Source: an uncultured Acetatifactor sp. (GTDB taxonomy: Bacteria > Bacillota > Clostridia > Lachnospirales > Lachnospiraceae). From it: a stretch of 45,394 nucleotides of DNA. Position 1 is the first letter of the stretch; every line of letters starts with the position of its first letter. The notes under the pieces were generated by a model that made no database searches, was not told the origin of the DNA, and saw only the letters and a list, made by a program, of their open reading frames with translations. The stretch covers positions 1 to 45,394 of the forward strand of contig CAJTSE010000008.1 of assembly GCA_910578815.1 (NCBI GenBank), given 5' to 3'. The position numbers were made by a program, and so were the translations under genes. Positions 24,154-32,006 of the stretch are shown piece by piece.

Positions 24154-24182
24154 TTGACATTTTCTGGTGGAAGAGCTACACT
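24154..24182 (+). promoter_or_regulatory. Promoter of the GH51 gene
   Basis: TTGACA (24154-24159), a 17-base spacer and TACACT (24177-24182) lie 70 bases before the GH51 start. Only 17 bases separate the -35 boxes of the two divergent promoters, room for one shared operator. Confidence 0.7.
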
Positions 24183-24251
24183 TACTGTGTAAAGTGAAAA
24201 GTTTAGTATTTCACTAAAAAATGAAATAAAAAAGGAGAAGGGGTAAAGAAA

Positions 24252-25748
24252 ATGGCAAAATTGTACGTAAATCCCAAAGTGAAAAAGGGCCATATCAATC
24301 CTGAGCTGCAGGGGCACTTTTCGGAGCATTTGGGGAGATGTATCTATGAAGGGCTTTTTGTGGGGGAAAACTCGGATATTCCCAATGTGAACGGTATGCG
24401 TACCGATGTGGTGGAGGCGCTGAAGGAGATTCGGGTTCCTGTTCTGCGCTGGCCGGGGGGCTGCTTTGCGGACGAGTATCACTGGACGGACGGTATCGGC
24501 CCCAAGGAAAAGCGTAAAAAGATGATTAATACCCACTGGGGCGGCGTAGTGGAGGATAACAGTTTTGGTACTCACGAGTTTATGGAGTTGTGCAGACAGC
24601 TTGGCTGTAAGACATACATAAACGGTAATGTGGGAAGCGGTACTGTGCAGGAGATGAGCGAATGGGTGGAATATATGACTTTTGAAGGCGTATCTCCCAT
24701 GGCGGATTTAAGAAAAGCCAACGGTCATGAAGCACCCTGGACGGTGGATTATTTTGGCGTTGGCAATGAAAACTGGGGCTGCGGCGGAAATATGAGACCG
24801 GAGTACTACGGGGACCTGTACCGCAGGTATCAGACCTATGTGCGGAATTACAATTCGGATAAACCTATTGCTAAAATTGCCTGCGGCGCAAACGCGGAGG
24901 ATTACCACTGGACCAGAAAAGTATTGGAGACCACCTTTGATCATGGATGTGGATTTATGAACGGCTTGTCGCTCCATTATTATACCCTGCCCACCGGAGA
25001 TTGGGGGAAGAAAGGATCTGCGCTGGATTTTGACGAAAAGCTGTGGTATCGTACCCTGAAGGCTACTTTGAAGATGAAAGAGCTGATCCAGGTGCATGGT
25101 GCGATCATGGACGGATATGATCCCGAAAAGAGGATCGGTATGATTATTGATGAGTGGGGAACCTGGTATGATGTAGAACCCGGTACGAATCCAGGCTTCC
25201 TGTATCAGCAGAATACTATGAGAGATGCACTGGTGGCAGGCATCAACCTGAATCTGTTCAACAAGAACTGTGACCGGGTGAAGATGGCTAACATTGCGCA
25301 GATGGTGAACGTTCTGCAGGCAGTGATCTTGACGGAAGGCGAAAAGATGGTCAAGACACCCACATGGCATGCGTTTAACCTGTACAAGTATCATCAGGAC
25401 GGCGAGCTGGTAGAATCCTCTGTAGAGACGAAAGAGGTGGGGCTGGAAGAAAAGTATATGATTCCCGATCTGACGGAGTCCGTATCCTTAAGCAAGGACG
25501 GCAGGCTCCATGTGACCCTGACAAATGCCTCTCTGACGGACAGCGCTGACATGGAAGCGGTCTTTGCCGAGACTCCCGTGAAATCCGTGAAGGCATCCGT
25601 TCTTACCGGAGATATGAAGGCACACAACACATTTGATGCACCGGATCAGGTACACAGCGCGGAATTCACCGCCGTCTCCGTAAACGGGAATAAGGTGACA
25701 TTCACAGCGCCTGCATGCAGTGTGCTGCATCTGGAAGTAGAGGTATAG
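24252..25748 (+). CDS. Alpha-L-arabinofuranosidase, glycoside hydrolase family 51
   Basis: 498 residues, typical family length, with no signal peptide. INPELQGHFSEHLGRCIYEGLFVGE (15-39) is the family start, and RWPGGCFADEYHW (66-78) follows. The acid/base is E173 in GVGNENWG and the nucleophile E301 in IIDEWGTWY. It removes terminal alpha-L-arabinofuranosyl groups, here probably from arabino-oligosaccharides taken into the cell. L-arabinose released could feed the isomerase and kinase genes at 11.4-15.2 kb, though no araB/araD is visible. GGAGAAGGGG precedes the ATG. Confidence 0.95.
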   Translation: MAKLYVNPKVKKGHINPELQGHFSEHLGRCIYEGLFVGENSDIPNVNGMRTDVVEALKEIRVPVLRWPGGCFADEYHWTDGIGPKEKRKKMINTHWGGVVEDNSFGTHEFMELCRQLGCKTYINGNVGSGTVQEMSEWVEYMTFEGVSPMADLRKANGHEAPWTVDYFGVGNENWGCGGNMRPEYYGDLYRRYQTYVRNYNSDKPIAKIACGANAEDYHWTRKVLETTFDHGCGFMNGLSLHYYTLPTGDWGKKGSALDFDEKLWYRTLKATLKMKELIQVHGAIMDGYDPEKRIGMIIDEWGTWYDVEPGTNPGFLYQQNTMRDALVAGINLNLFNKNCDRVKMANIAQMVNVLQAVILTEGEKMVKTPTWHAFNLYKYHQDGELVESSVETKEVGLEEKYMIPDLTESVSLSKDGRLHVTLTNASLTDSADMEAVFAETPVKSVKASVLTGDMKAHNTFDAPDQVHSAEFTAVSVNGNKVTFTAPACSVLHLEVEV

Positions 25749-25824
25749 TGGTAAAGCAATTAATGACCATTTTAATATAACTTTGCGGGAACCATACCGT
25801 GGGTGAGAAAGCTGTACATGACAA

Positions 25825-25861
25825 TCTATGATGCGCCGGAGTTTTACTCCGGCGCATAGAT
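25825..25861 (+). terminator. Hairpin after the GH51 gene
   Basis: TGCGCCGGAGT (25832-25842) pairs perfectly with ACTCCGGCGCA (25846-25856) and can be extended through TCTAT/ATAGA. The T-run is weak (TAATCTTCTC). It abuts the tail of the dispersed element copy that begins at 25865. Confidence 0.6.
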
Positions 25862-25864
25862 AAT

Positions 25865-26035
25865 CTTCTCACACTTCCCATCATGCCGCCACCGGCGGCA
25901 GTGCCGACTTCCTCGGCTCAAACAATTCATGAAATCGAGTAGCAAGAATCGCTTTTCTTGCGATTCTTCGAGGCGAAACTTAGATTTTCTTTGGCGGCGA
26001 TCTATGAAGCCTTAGAAAATCTTTTCGCCTTTCAC
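25865..26035 (-). repeat. Dispersed structured element, copy A
   Basis: Read on the minus strand it begins GTGAAAGGCGAAAA three bases after the stop codon of the 37-residue peptide gene. Hairpin 1: AGGCGAAA / TTTCGCCT outer stem and GATTTTCT / AGAAAATC inner stem (26030-25971). Hairpin 2: AAGAATCGC / GCGATTCTT (25968-25944). Hairpin 3: GCCGA / TCGGC. Hairpin 4: GCCGCC / GGCGGC (25899-25885), then GGCATG and AGTGTGAGAAG. It shares a 14-base identity (AGATTTTCTAAGGC) with copy B and CTAAGTTTC with copy C. Confidence 0.8.
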
Positions 26036-26038
26036 ATT

Positions 26039-26152
26039 TTATACTTCCTCCGAGTCCGTCTCCGCAGCCACGGCAGCCGATACGGAAGAAACCACCGCTA
26101 CCACTACGGCAACAACAATCACAAGAAGCCCGCCTGCTAATAATATAAACAT
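26039..26152 (-). CDS. 37-residue single-pass membrane peptide
   Basis: A short ORF from ATG 26152 to TAA, with AAGAGGA about 6 bases upstream and its own promoter. The product starts MFILLAGGLLVIVVAVV and is a single hydrophobic helix (about residues 2-29, rich in Val, Ala and Leu) followed by the acidic tail ETDSEEV. It would sit in the cytoplasmic membrane with the tail on one side. I recognise no family. It follows the radical SAM gene by 58 bases on the same strand, and is followed at once by a copy of the dispersed element. Codon use (GTG/GTT/GCC mix) looks natural. Confidence 0.6.
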   Translation of the reverse strand: MFILLAGGLLVIVVAVVVAVVSSVSAAVAAETDSEEV

Positions 26153-26187
26153 ATCTGTTCCTCTTTTCCGAAGTAATTGATACCTTC

Positions 26188-26216
26188 AGTATAGCATTTT
26201 ACAAACAAAATCACAA
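26188..26216 (-). promoter_or_regulatory. Promoter of the 37-residue peptide gene
   Basis: On the minus strand TTGTGA (26216-26211), a 17-base spacer and TATACT (26193-26188) lie 35 bases before the ATG. The -35 box overlaps the stop codon of the radical SAM gene. Confidence 0.55.
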
Positions 26217-27092
26217 GGGCAAATTCCATAGATTGAACTGTTCGGCAGAGTCTTTTTCCTCAAAAGTCTGAAGATATTGGAATATCATATTATTATTGTG
26301 GATAATTCCGTTTTCGCGGCATTTATCTGTAAACAGCTTCATCAGAGGACGCCCGTTGGGGCTTTCGATCATATATTGATTTCCGAATGATTTAATATAT
26401 TTTTCCTTTAAACCGGGAAACAAAAGATCCAGATGCCGATAAAAATACTCTCGATTTCCTTCTCGAAGGGTCAAACCCATGCCAAAGCAGATTATGCCGT
26501 AGACCTCTGCTTCGATGCACATGTTTAACAGGCCGGAGATATTTTCCTCCGTATCGTTGATAAATGGCAGAATCGGAGAGAGCCATACAACGGAAGGAAT
26601 TCCTACATCGCGCAGCTTCTTTAAAACGGTAAATCGTTCCCTGGTGGTACTTACATGCGGCTCCAATTTCCTGCACAGGTTTTCGTCATAGGTGGTCAGG
26701 GTCATCTGTACAACACATTTTGTCCGTTCGTTTATTTTCTGCAGGAGGTCCAGATCCCGCAGGATATTGTTTGATTTTGTGATGACGGTAAAACCAAAGC
26801 CGTACTTATAGATCAGCTCCAGAGCCCTCCTTACCGTTTGTCGCTCCATCTCCAGAGGAATGTAGGGATCGGTCATGGAACCGGTCCCGATCATACATTT
26901 TTTCTTTTTATGTCGGAGGGCATATTCCAGCAGATCAAGGGCATTTTCCTTTACCTCAATATCCTCAAAGGCATGATCCATATGATAGCATTTGCTTCTG
27001 GAATCACAGTAGATGCAGCCATGAGAACAGCCCCGGTACAGATTCATTCCGTTTGTGGATGACAGGATGCCTTTTGCCGTTACAAAGTGCAT
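26211..27092 (-). CDS. Radical SAM protein of the spore photoproduct lyase-like (SPL) family
   Basis: 293 residues. C22-SHG-C26-IY-C29 (GCSHGCIYCDSR) is the radical SAM CxxxCxxC motif near the N-terminus, preceded by the typical LYRGC of the SPL-related group. MIGTGSMTDPYIPLE (about 67-81) and the later strands TLTTYDENLCRKLEPH and VWLSPILPFIND continue the partial TIM barrel. Despite the family name these shorter relatives are not proven DNA repair enzymes; substrate unknown. GAGG precedes the ATG by 8 bases. The small peptide gene downstream could be a co-transcribed substrate or an independent unit; the latter is favoured by its own promoter. Confidence 0.85.
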   Translation of the reverse strand: MHFVTAKGILSSTNGMNLYRGCSHGCIYCDSRSKCYHMDHAFEDIEVKENALDLLEYALRHKKKKCMIGTGSMTDPYIPLEMERQTVRRALELIYKYGFGFTVITKSNNILRDLDLLQKINERTKCVVQMTLTTYDENLCRKLEPHVSTTRERFTVLKKLRDVGIPSVVWLSPILPFINDTEENISGLLNMCIEAEVYGIICFGMGLTLREGNREYFYRHLDLLFPGLKEKYIKSFGNQYMIESPNGRPLMKLFTDKCRENGIIHNNNMIFQYLQTFEEKDSAEQFNLWNLPL

Positions 27093-27436
27093 TGTTTAAC
27101 CTCGTTTTCCGCTATTGTTGATTATGCCATCTAAACTGATGCTTTTGGTGCTTCTCATCCGATTTCACCATATGGCCATTCGGCAGCTGACTGCTCCGAA
27201 TAAGGTAATTATATCATAAGTCTTTCATGTCGTTCAACGAAGCGTTGCAAAAAATTTATGAAACGGTATTGACATTTAATCTTGTACAGTGTATATTTTA
27301 AGACACTTGATTCGATCGAGTCAGGCATCTGACATATTCTCAGGCTGTTTCAGCTGCGATCTCAGACACAGAAGCTATAAAGACAGAAATTACAGTGCAC
27401 GGTATTTTTGTTATAAAAGGATGGGAGGGATGATCT
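27093..27436 (+). promoter_or_regulatory. Long intergenic region with the tad operon promoter
   Basis: A near-consensus promoter, TTGACA (27269-27274), 17 bases, TATATT (27292-27297), points into the pilus genes and would give a leader of about 130-180 bases. AACGAAGCGTT (27237-27247) just upstream is a short inverted repeat. The rest shows no gene on either strand that I can support. Confidence 0.65.
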
Positions 27437-27481
27437 ATCAAAATTGAATATGGTGCATCAGAGGATATTTTACAGAAGCTG

Positions 27482-28597
27482 GTGGAGGAATATACCACAA
27501 GGAAGCAGCAGTCTCTGATGCAGATGAAGAAAGGCTTGATTTCAAAAGAGGCTTTCCTGGACGAGGCAGCAGGCTGTATTGCCGAATATTATCACAGATC
27601 AGGGCAGGAAGATGCGGCGCTTCTGACAGAATTTGAGCAGTATATCTTCGGTTATTCCAGGCTGTCGGGACTGATAGACGACAAAATGGTTTCTGACATC
27701 CGGGTGGTGAGCCATGACAACATTCGGATCAAGAAAAAGGGGCAGCGGATGCAGGCGGAGGCGATGTTTGCTTCGCCGAAGGAGTACAGGCAGTTTATTG
27801 ATTACATTGCCACAAGAAATCAGGTCAATATTTCCAATCTCAATGCAATTCAACGATTCACCGACAATGAGAGCCACCCGGATTTTATATTGCGGTTTAC
27901 GGTTTCCATGCCGTTAGTGAATACCTATGACGAGCCTTATCTTTGTATCAGAAAAATTCCAAAAGCGTTTCCTCAGATAAAGGATTTAATAGAACAGGGT
28001 ATGCTTGACCGTGAAACGGCAGAGCTTTTAGTCTGCCGTTTCAGAGAAGGATCTACGCTGATCTGCGGTGGAAATTCCTCCGGCAAGACAACCCTTTTGA
28101 ATGCGCTAAAGGAAACGCTGCCGGACAACTGTGCGGTTTTAGTGGCGCAGCAGGCGGATGAGCTGACTACCATGTTTCATCCGGACATGATGTTTCTGCA
28201 TTCACTGCCGGGAACGGGGGAGCAGCAGATCAGCTATGACCTGGAGCATATCAGTATTGCGGGACTTACCATGGATGTGGATTTTTTTATTATCGGTGAG
28301 GTCAAAGGAACGGAAGCGGTATATCTGCTGAATGCTGCGTATACGGGGCAGATCTGCGCTGCCACCATTCATGCGCCATCCGCGGACAAGGCAACCGACA
28401 AGCTGGTGGATTACTGCCTTGGAAAGAGCAAGTACTCCCGAAATGAATTGATGCGGATGCTTGACTGCTTTAAGACGGTGATATTTATGGAGCATTACCG
28501 TGTGAGAGAAATTTATGAGTGCAAAGGCTGGGACGAGGAACGTAAAAGCCTGAGGTATGAGAAAATCCAGGAAAGAGGTGAAATGTGCGCGTGTTAG
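27482..28597 (+). CDS. cpaF: CpaF/TadA family pilus assembly ATPase
   Basis: 371 residues from GTG 27482. The Walker A motif is GGNSSGKTT (196-204); upstream are the conserved FTVSMP, YLCIRKI and DIRV segments, and downstream the Asp box (HDN/DVDFFIIGEVKGTEA as Walker B) and ATIHAPSADKA His box. It is a hexameric motor that powers Flp pilin export and assembly at the cytoplasmic face. The frame stays open upstream to 27434 with plausible coding sequence (KIEYGASEDILQK) but no ATG, so the true start is uncertain. It is the first gene of the operon and overlaps tadB by 13 bases. Confidence 0.9.
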   Translation: MEEYTTRKQQSLMQMKKGLISKEAFLDEAAGCIAEYYHRSGQEDAALLTEFEQYIFGYSRLSGLIDDKMVSDIRVVSHDNIRIKKKGQRMQAEAMFASPKEYRQFIDYIATRNQVNISNLNAIQRFTDNESHPDFILRFTVSMPLVNTYDEPYLCIRKIPKAFPQIKDLIEQGMLDRETAELLVCRFREGSTLICGGNSSGKTTLLNALKETLPDNCAVLVAQQADELTTMFHPDMMFLHSLPGTGEQQISYDLEHISIAGLTMDVDFFIIGEVKGTEAVYLLNAAYTGQICAATIHAPSADKATDKLVDYCLGKSKYSRNELMRMLDCFKTVIFMEHYRVREIYECKGWDEERKSLRYEKIQERGEMCAC

Positions 28598-29436
28598 GAA
28601 TAAAACTGTTAATCCTGTCATTTTTGTTTGGTGGTTTTTTCTTGTTGTTTCGTGAGCTGGAAGCCTTAAAGCATATTGCGGACACGCTGAAAAAGACCCG
28701 TATTGGAATGAACGCCGCGTCCAGGCAGCGAAGCCTGGCAGACAGGCAGAAGCTGTTGAGTGTTCAGGAAAAGCACTCTCGCTGGTATTCCATGGAACAA
28801 CAGCTGCAGTACTGCGGTGTGAAAAGCCGATTTCCCGGAATTACGGCAGAGTGGTGGATTTTAGGCAACCTGGCAGCCGCATCCATGATATTTACGGCAG
28901 TGTCCCTTTTGAGAGGTCCGGGACTGGGGGCGGCAGCGGTTTTACTCTGTGGGGTCCTGGAGAGCTTAATCTTCAGGAGGCTGAGAAAGTTAAATTTTCG
29001 GCGTACGGAGACGAATCTTACTAAGCTGCTTGACTTTTTGGACAATTACTCCGTGGCTTCAGGAGAGATTACCGGAATATTCGGACAGATCAGCAGATAC
29101 ATGGATGAACCGATAAAAAGTGCCCTGGATACCTGCTGCTATGAGGCGGCTACTACGGGAGATGTAAGTATGGCACTGCTTGCCATGCAGGAGCATATAG
29201 AGCATCCGAAATTTAAGGAGCTGGCTCGGAATATAGAGGTCAGTGTCAGGTACTGCGCGGATTTTTCTGTACTGGTAAACAGCAGCAGAAGGAGTCTTAG
29301 AGAATATCTTAAGGTGTCTCAGGAGCGAAAAGGTATGCTTCGGGAGGCAGCGGTGAACCTTGGGCTGCTGGCCGGGATGTCGGCGGCAGTACTGCTTATA
29401 GTGGGAACCTTTACAGAAAGCGGATGGGCCTTTTAA
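28585..29436 (+). CDS. tadB: TadB-like inner-membrane platform protein
   Basis: 283 residues starting at GTG 28585 inside the end of cpaF, with AGAGGTG upstream. An N-terminal membrane helix (5-23), a central pair near 90-125, and a C-terminal one (258-276) frame a type II secretion F domain (LLDFLDNYSVASGEITGIFGQI, then ALDTCCYEAATTGDVSMALLAM). Together with the next gene's product it should form the membrane platform that the ATPase turns or clamps during pilus assembly. The order ATPase-TadB-TadC is that of tad loci. The sequence is divergent from proteobacterial TadB, so the assignment rests on domain plus position. Confidence 0.82.
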   Translation: MRVLGIKLLILSFLFGGFFLLFRELEALKHIADTLKKTRIGMNAASRQRSLADRQKLLSVQEKHSRWYSMEQQLQYCGVKSRFPGITAEWWILGNLAAASMIFTAVSLLRGPGLGAAAVLLCGVLESLIFRRLRKLNFRRTETNLTKLLDFLDNYSVASGEITGIFGQISRYMDEPIKSALDTCCYEAATTGDVSMALLAMQEHIEHPKFKELARNIEVSVRYCADFSVLVNSSRRSLREYLKVSQERKGMLREAAVNLGLLAGMSAAVLLIVGTFTESGWAF

Positions 29437-29477
29437 ACGAAGTGTAAATCAAACAGGATGCAAACAAGGGTGAAGAT

Positions 29478-30320
29478 ATGTCAGATATTGAAAAAATCAG
29501 AATTATTTTAACGGCAGTCTCGGTACTTGTGGCAGCAGAGGTGTTTTTTGCCCTGCTGGCTCTGGGGAAATGCGGTAAAAAACAAAAGAAGGTGCTGAGG
29601 GCATATTACGAAATATCGGGCCTGCTGCGGGAAAAAGGAAAGAATAGCAGCTGCTATCAGATGTTGGGCGGATGGCTGTTGAAAAACGGTGCTGCATACC
29701 ATTACGGTAAATGGGTGGATCCGGTGCGATTTCTTACTCTTTGCTTAATGCTGGGGCTGACGGGAGCGTTGGCCTGTGCCCGGCTGGGAGCCGCTTATGG
29801 GGCGGCGGCATTTTTCTTTCTGGCCCTGCTGCCGGTGTGGATGCTGCGCTTTCTGAATAAAAGAGAGAATGAAAAAATGCTGCCGGAACTAAAACTTGTG
29901 TATCATGCCTTGGAGATTCAGATCAGGGCTGGGGTTTATGTAACAGATGCGCTGGCGGAATGCTATGGAAACGTACAGGAAAAGCGTCTCAGGCAGGCCC
30001 TGCTGGAGTTGGCGGGGGACATAGTCTTGAAAGCGGATGTAAGGGACTGCCTGGAAAAGTTTCAGGGTAAATTCAGCAATTCCTATGTGGATTCTCTCTG
30101 CATTACGATCCTGCAGGCTCTGGAATCCGGACAGGCAGTAGAGCTTCTTCGCGATATTGGAGAGCAGGTAAAAGATATGGAAGCGGTGGTGCTGGAACGG
30201 AAAAAGGCATCCCTGGACAGAAAGATCACATTTTGTCAGCTGGGGGTGCTGACGGTGGTCTTGGGAATTGCGCTGTATTTATGCGTAAGCTATATGTTTG
30301 GTGCGGCAGCAGTGTTTTAA
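29478..30320 (+). CDS. tadC: TadC-like inner-membrane platform protein
   Basis: 280 residues, 41 bases after tadB. It has an N-terminal membrane segment (about 8-28), two segments near 85-130, a type II secretion F-like domain (LKLVYHALEIQIRAGVYVTDALAECYG and SLCITILQALESGQAVELLRDIGEQ), and a C-terminal segment (about 252-275). It is the second platform subunit, paired with TadB. A GGTGAAG site lies 6-8 bases before the ATG. The stop codon overlaps that of the antisense zinc-ribbon gene by four bases, the point at which the operon is interrupted. Confidence 0.82.
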   Translation: MSDIEKIRIILTAVSVLVAAEVFFALLALGKCGKKQKKVLRAYYEISGLLREKGKNSSCYQMLGGWLLKNGAAYHYGKWVDPVRFLTLCLMLGLTGALACARLGAAYGAAAFFFLALLPVWMLRFLNKRENEKMLPELKLVYHALEIQIRAGVYVTDALAECYGNVQEKRLRQALLELAGDIVLKADVRDCLEKFQGKFSNSYVDSLCITILQALESGQAVELLRDIGEQVKDMEAVVLERKKASLDRKITFCQLGVLTVVLGIALYLCVSYMFGAAAVF

Positions 30321-30661
30321 CATTCTGCTTTTTCTTCACCATCATAATCTAAAAGATTATTTTCTATGTTTTCTTCCGGGCAAAAAAAGGAATACTCTCC
30401 CGGAATCGTTTCAATAAGAATCCTTCCGCAGTTTGGGCATTGATATATTTCTTTTAATCTAATGTATTTTTTCCCTATATGAACATTTTTGCGAAATGTC
30501 ATGGTTAAACGTTCTTTTTGGTTAGAGTCTGTTTCTATTAGTTTATCAACAAAATCATACATTTTAAACAGCTCTTTATCAGAAATAATATAACCCTTAT
30601 AGGGCAAATTGTCTGTAATATCAGGGATTATATTTCCGCATCTGCATATTAATTTTGACAT
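30317..30661 (-). CDS. Small zinc-ribbon-like protein, antisense within the pilus locus
   Basis: 114 residues, AT-rich compared with its neighbours and transcribed against the tad genes. Cysteines occur as CRCG (C7, C9) near the start and CPNCGR (about 75-80), which could hold one zinc; the C-terminus is acidic (NIENNLLDYDGEEKAEC). I do not recognise a family; size and composition resemble small cargo, immunity-type or uncharacterised phage-like proteins. GGGGAGAG precedes the ATG by 7 bases, supporting real expression. Different base composition and orientation suggest it was inserted into the operon between tadC and the pilin gene. Confidence 0.7.
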   Translation of the reverse strand: MSKLICRCGNIIPDITDNLPYKGYIISDKELFKMYDFVDKLIETDSNQKERLTMTFRKNVHIGKKYIRLKEIYQCPNCGRILIETIPGEYSFFCPEENIENNLLDYDGEEKAEC

Positions 30662-30732
30662 AACTTAGCTCTCCCCATGCTCTGATTTATATGCTCTATT
30701 ATAAAAGATATACTTTATGAGTGCAATTTACT

Positions 30733-30761
30733 TTTACAAGTTCGTTTTCCGTAGGTACACA
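30733..30761 (+). promoter_or_regulatory. Weak candidate promoter for the pilin gene
   Basis: TTTACA (30733-30738), 17 bases, TACACA (30756-30761) lies about 57 bases before the pilin start. A separate promoter would be useful, since the antisense gene breaks the operon and pilin is needed in large amounts. The match is only moderate. Confidence 0.35.
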
Positions 30762-30817
30762 ATTACGAAAAGTGGCAAAACAAAAAACAAAATAAATAAG
30801 AAAATGGAGGAAAAACA

Positions 30818-31045
30818 ATGATGAGACAAGTAAAAAACAAGATAGCGCAGGCAGGCCGGTATATCAGGAGCAAAGCAATGAAAAAAGAGCCGGGAATAGA
30901 CGGGATTCTGGTGACGGTAGGTTTGTGTATCATTGCGCTTTTGCTGTGCGTGGTCATGAAGGACAGCCTTACATCCTTTATTAAGACCCTGGTAGAGGCC
31001 ATGACCACTAAGGCGCAGCAGATATTGACAGGAGTGGCCGCATGA
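30818..31045 (+). CDS. Flp1-like type IVb pilin (major pilin)
   Basis: 75 residues, with GGAGGA 6-8 bases before paired ATG codons. A basic leader (KNKIAQAGRYIRSKAMKK) precedes a glycine (EPGIDGILVTVGLCIIALLLCVV) and a 20-residue hydrophobic helix, then a short amphipathic tail (SFIKTLVEAMTTKAQQIL). This is the layout of Flp1-type pilins in Gram-positive tad loci: the peptidase removes the leader and the helices pack into a fibre. The classic Glu at +5 is replaced. The stop overlaps the start of the next gene (ATGA). Confidence 0.8.
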   Translation: MMRQVKNKIAQAGRYIRSKAMKKEPGIDGILVTVGLCIIALLLCVVMKDSLTSFIKTLVEAMTTKAQQILTGVAA

Positions 31046-31398
31046 AAACGGAAAAGGGAAATATAGGCGATCTGATGTCGGCGGGTATCTGTATGCTTTT
31101 GATGACAGTGCTGCTTGTGGCATATATGGACAGTGTAAGGCTGGTTGACGAAAAGATGGAGATCAATCAGATTGCCAGAAAATACATTCTGCGGATGGAG
31201 ACTGTGGGAATGCTGACAGAGAGCGACAGGCTGCAGCTCGGCAGGGAACTGGAAGCGGCAGGGGCCTCAGACATAAACCTGGAGGGCACGACCTTTGAAC
31301 GGGCAGGCTACGGGGAAGAGGTTTTTTTGAAAATAAAAGGAAAGCTGAGGAAAGTGTATGATTTTGAAGAAAAAAGAATGTCTACTGCGAAGTACTGA
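31042..31398 (+). CDS. TadE-like minor pseudopilin 1
   Basis: 118 residues. An N-terminal polar start (MKTEKGNIGDLMS) leads into one membrane helix (about 12-29, AGICMLLMTVLLVAYMDSV) and a soluble domain of about 85 residues. This is the TadE/DUF4320-like form: a single helix with an exposed domain that could cap or start the pilus. It overlaps the pilin gene by four bases and the next gene by 41, so the group is tightly coupled. AGGAGTGG lies 6 bases before the ATG. The domain has no cysteine pair, unlike many TadE proteins. Confidence 0.7.
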   Translation: MKTEKGNIGDLMSAGICMLLMTVLLVAYMDSVRLVDEKMEINQIARKYILRMETVGMLTESDRLQLGRELEAAGASDINLEGTTFERAGYGEEVFLKIKGKLRKVYDFEEKRMSTAKY

Positions 31399-31948
31399 AA
31401 ACGGCCAGATCGGGTGGACGCTGGGGCTGTGGTTTGCACTGCTTTTGGGTATTCTGCTTTGTGTTCTGATACAGCTTGAAGCATTTCGGGCATCTTCACA
31501 GTATATGGAGGATGCACTTGCCGCCTCCAATCTGGCTGCGGCAGTAATAGACGTGAAGGAATATGGCATTTCCCATAAAATACGGATTGAAAATCCAGAT
31601 AAAGCGTATGAACTGTACAAGCGGGCACTTAGGGAAAATTTAAATTTGAATGACGGATGGGAATGCAGCAGTAAGGGACTGATTTCAGGACCGGTCCATA
31701 TTGAAAAATTTACGGTTTATAATGTGACCGGCAATGAGGTGGAGGCGTACGGCTTTAATGAAAGCGGCGAGAAGAAATGCTGGAGCGGAATGTTGGGACA
31801 AGAGTCGGCTCCTAATGGTATCAAAGTAGAAAATACAGGGATTTACAGTGAAATATCCTATCGGATTAAGGGCGTGCTGGGGGTGGAGGTGGCGGCCGGA
31901 AAAGGAAAGCTGGCGGATGTCAGTGCCAATCGCGGGGCTGAACTTTGA
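31358..31948 (+). CDS. TadE/TadG-like minor pseudopilin 2
   Basis: 196 residues. The start GAGGAAAGTGT-ATG at 31358 lies within the preceding gene. After a charged N-terminus (MILKKKECLLRSTENGQIG) comes one membrane helix (about 20-43, WTLGLWFALLLGILLCVLIQL), then a coiled stretch (FRASSQYMEDALAASNLAAAVID) as in TadE/TadG proteins, and a beta-rich extracellular domain of about 130 residues. Two cysteines (WECSSK and KKCWSG) could form a disulfide outside. It probably acts as minor pilin or initiation factor. Adjacent to the SAF gene downstream. Confidence 0.7.
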   Translation: MILKKKECLLRSTENGQIGWTLGLWFALLLGILLCVLIQLEAFRASSQYMEDALAASNLAAAVIDVKEYGISHKIRIENPDKAYELYKRALRENLNLNDGWECSSKGLISGPVHIEKFTVYNVTGNEVEAYGFNESGEKKCWSGMLGQESAPNGIKVENTGIYSEISYRIKGVLGVEVAAGKGKLADVSANRGAEL

Positions 31949-32006
31949 CGCGGACACGGGAAGTCGGGAAAGCAGGGAAAGAAAGGCTAAGGAGGATAAG
32001 CAGAAA

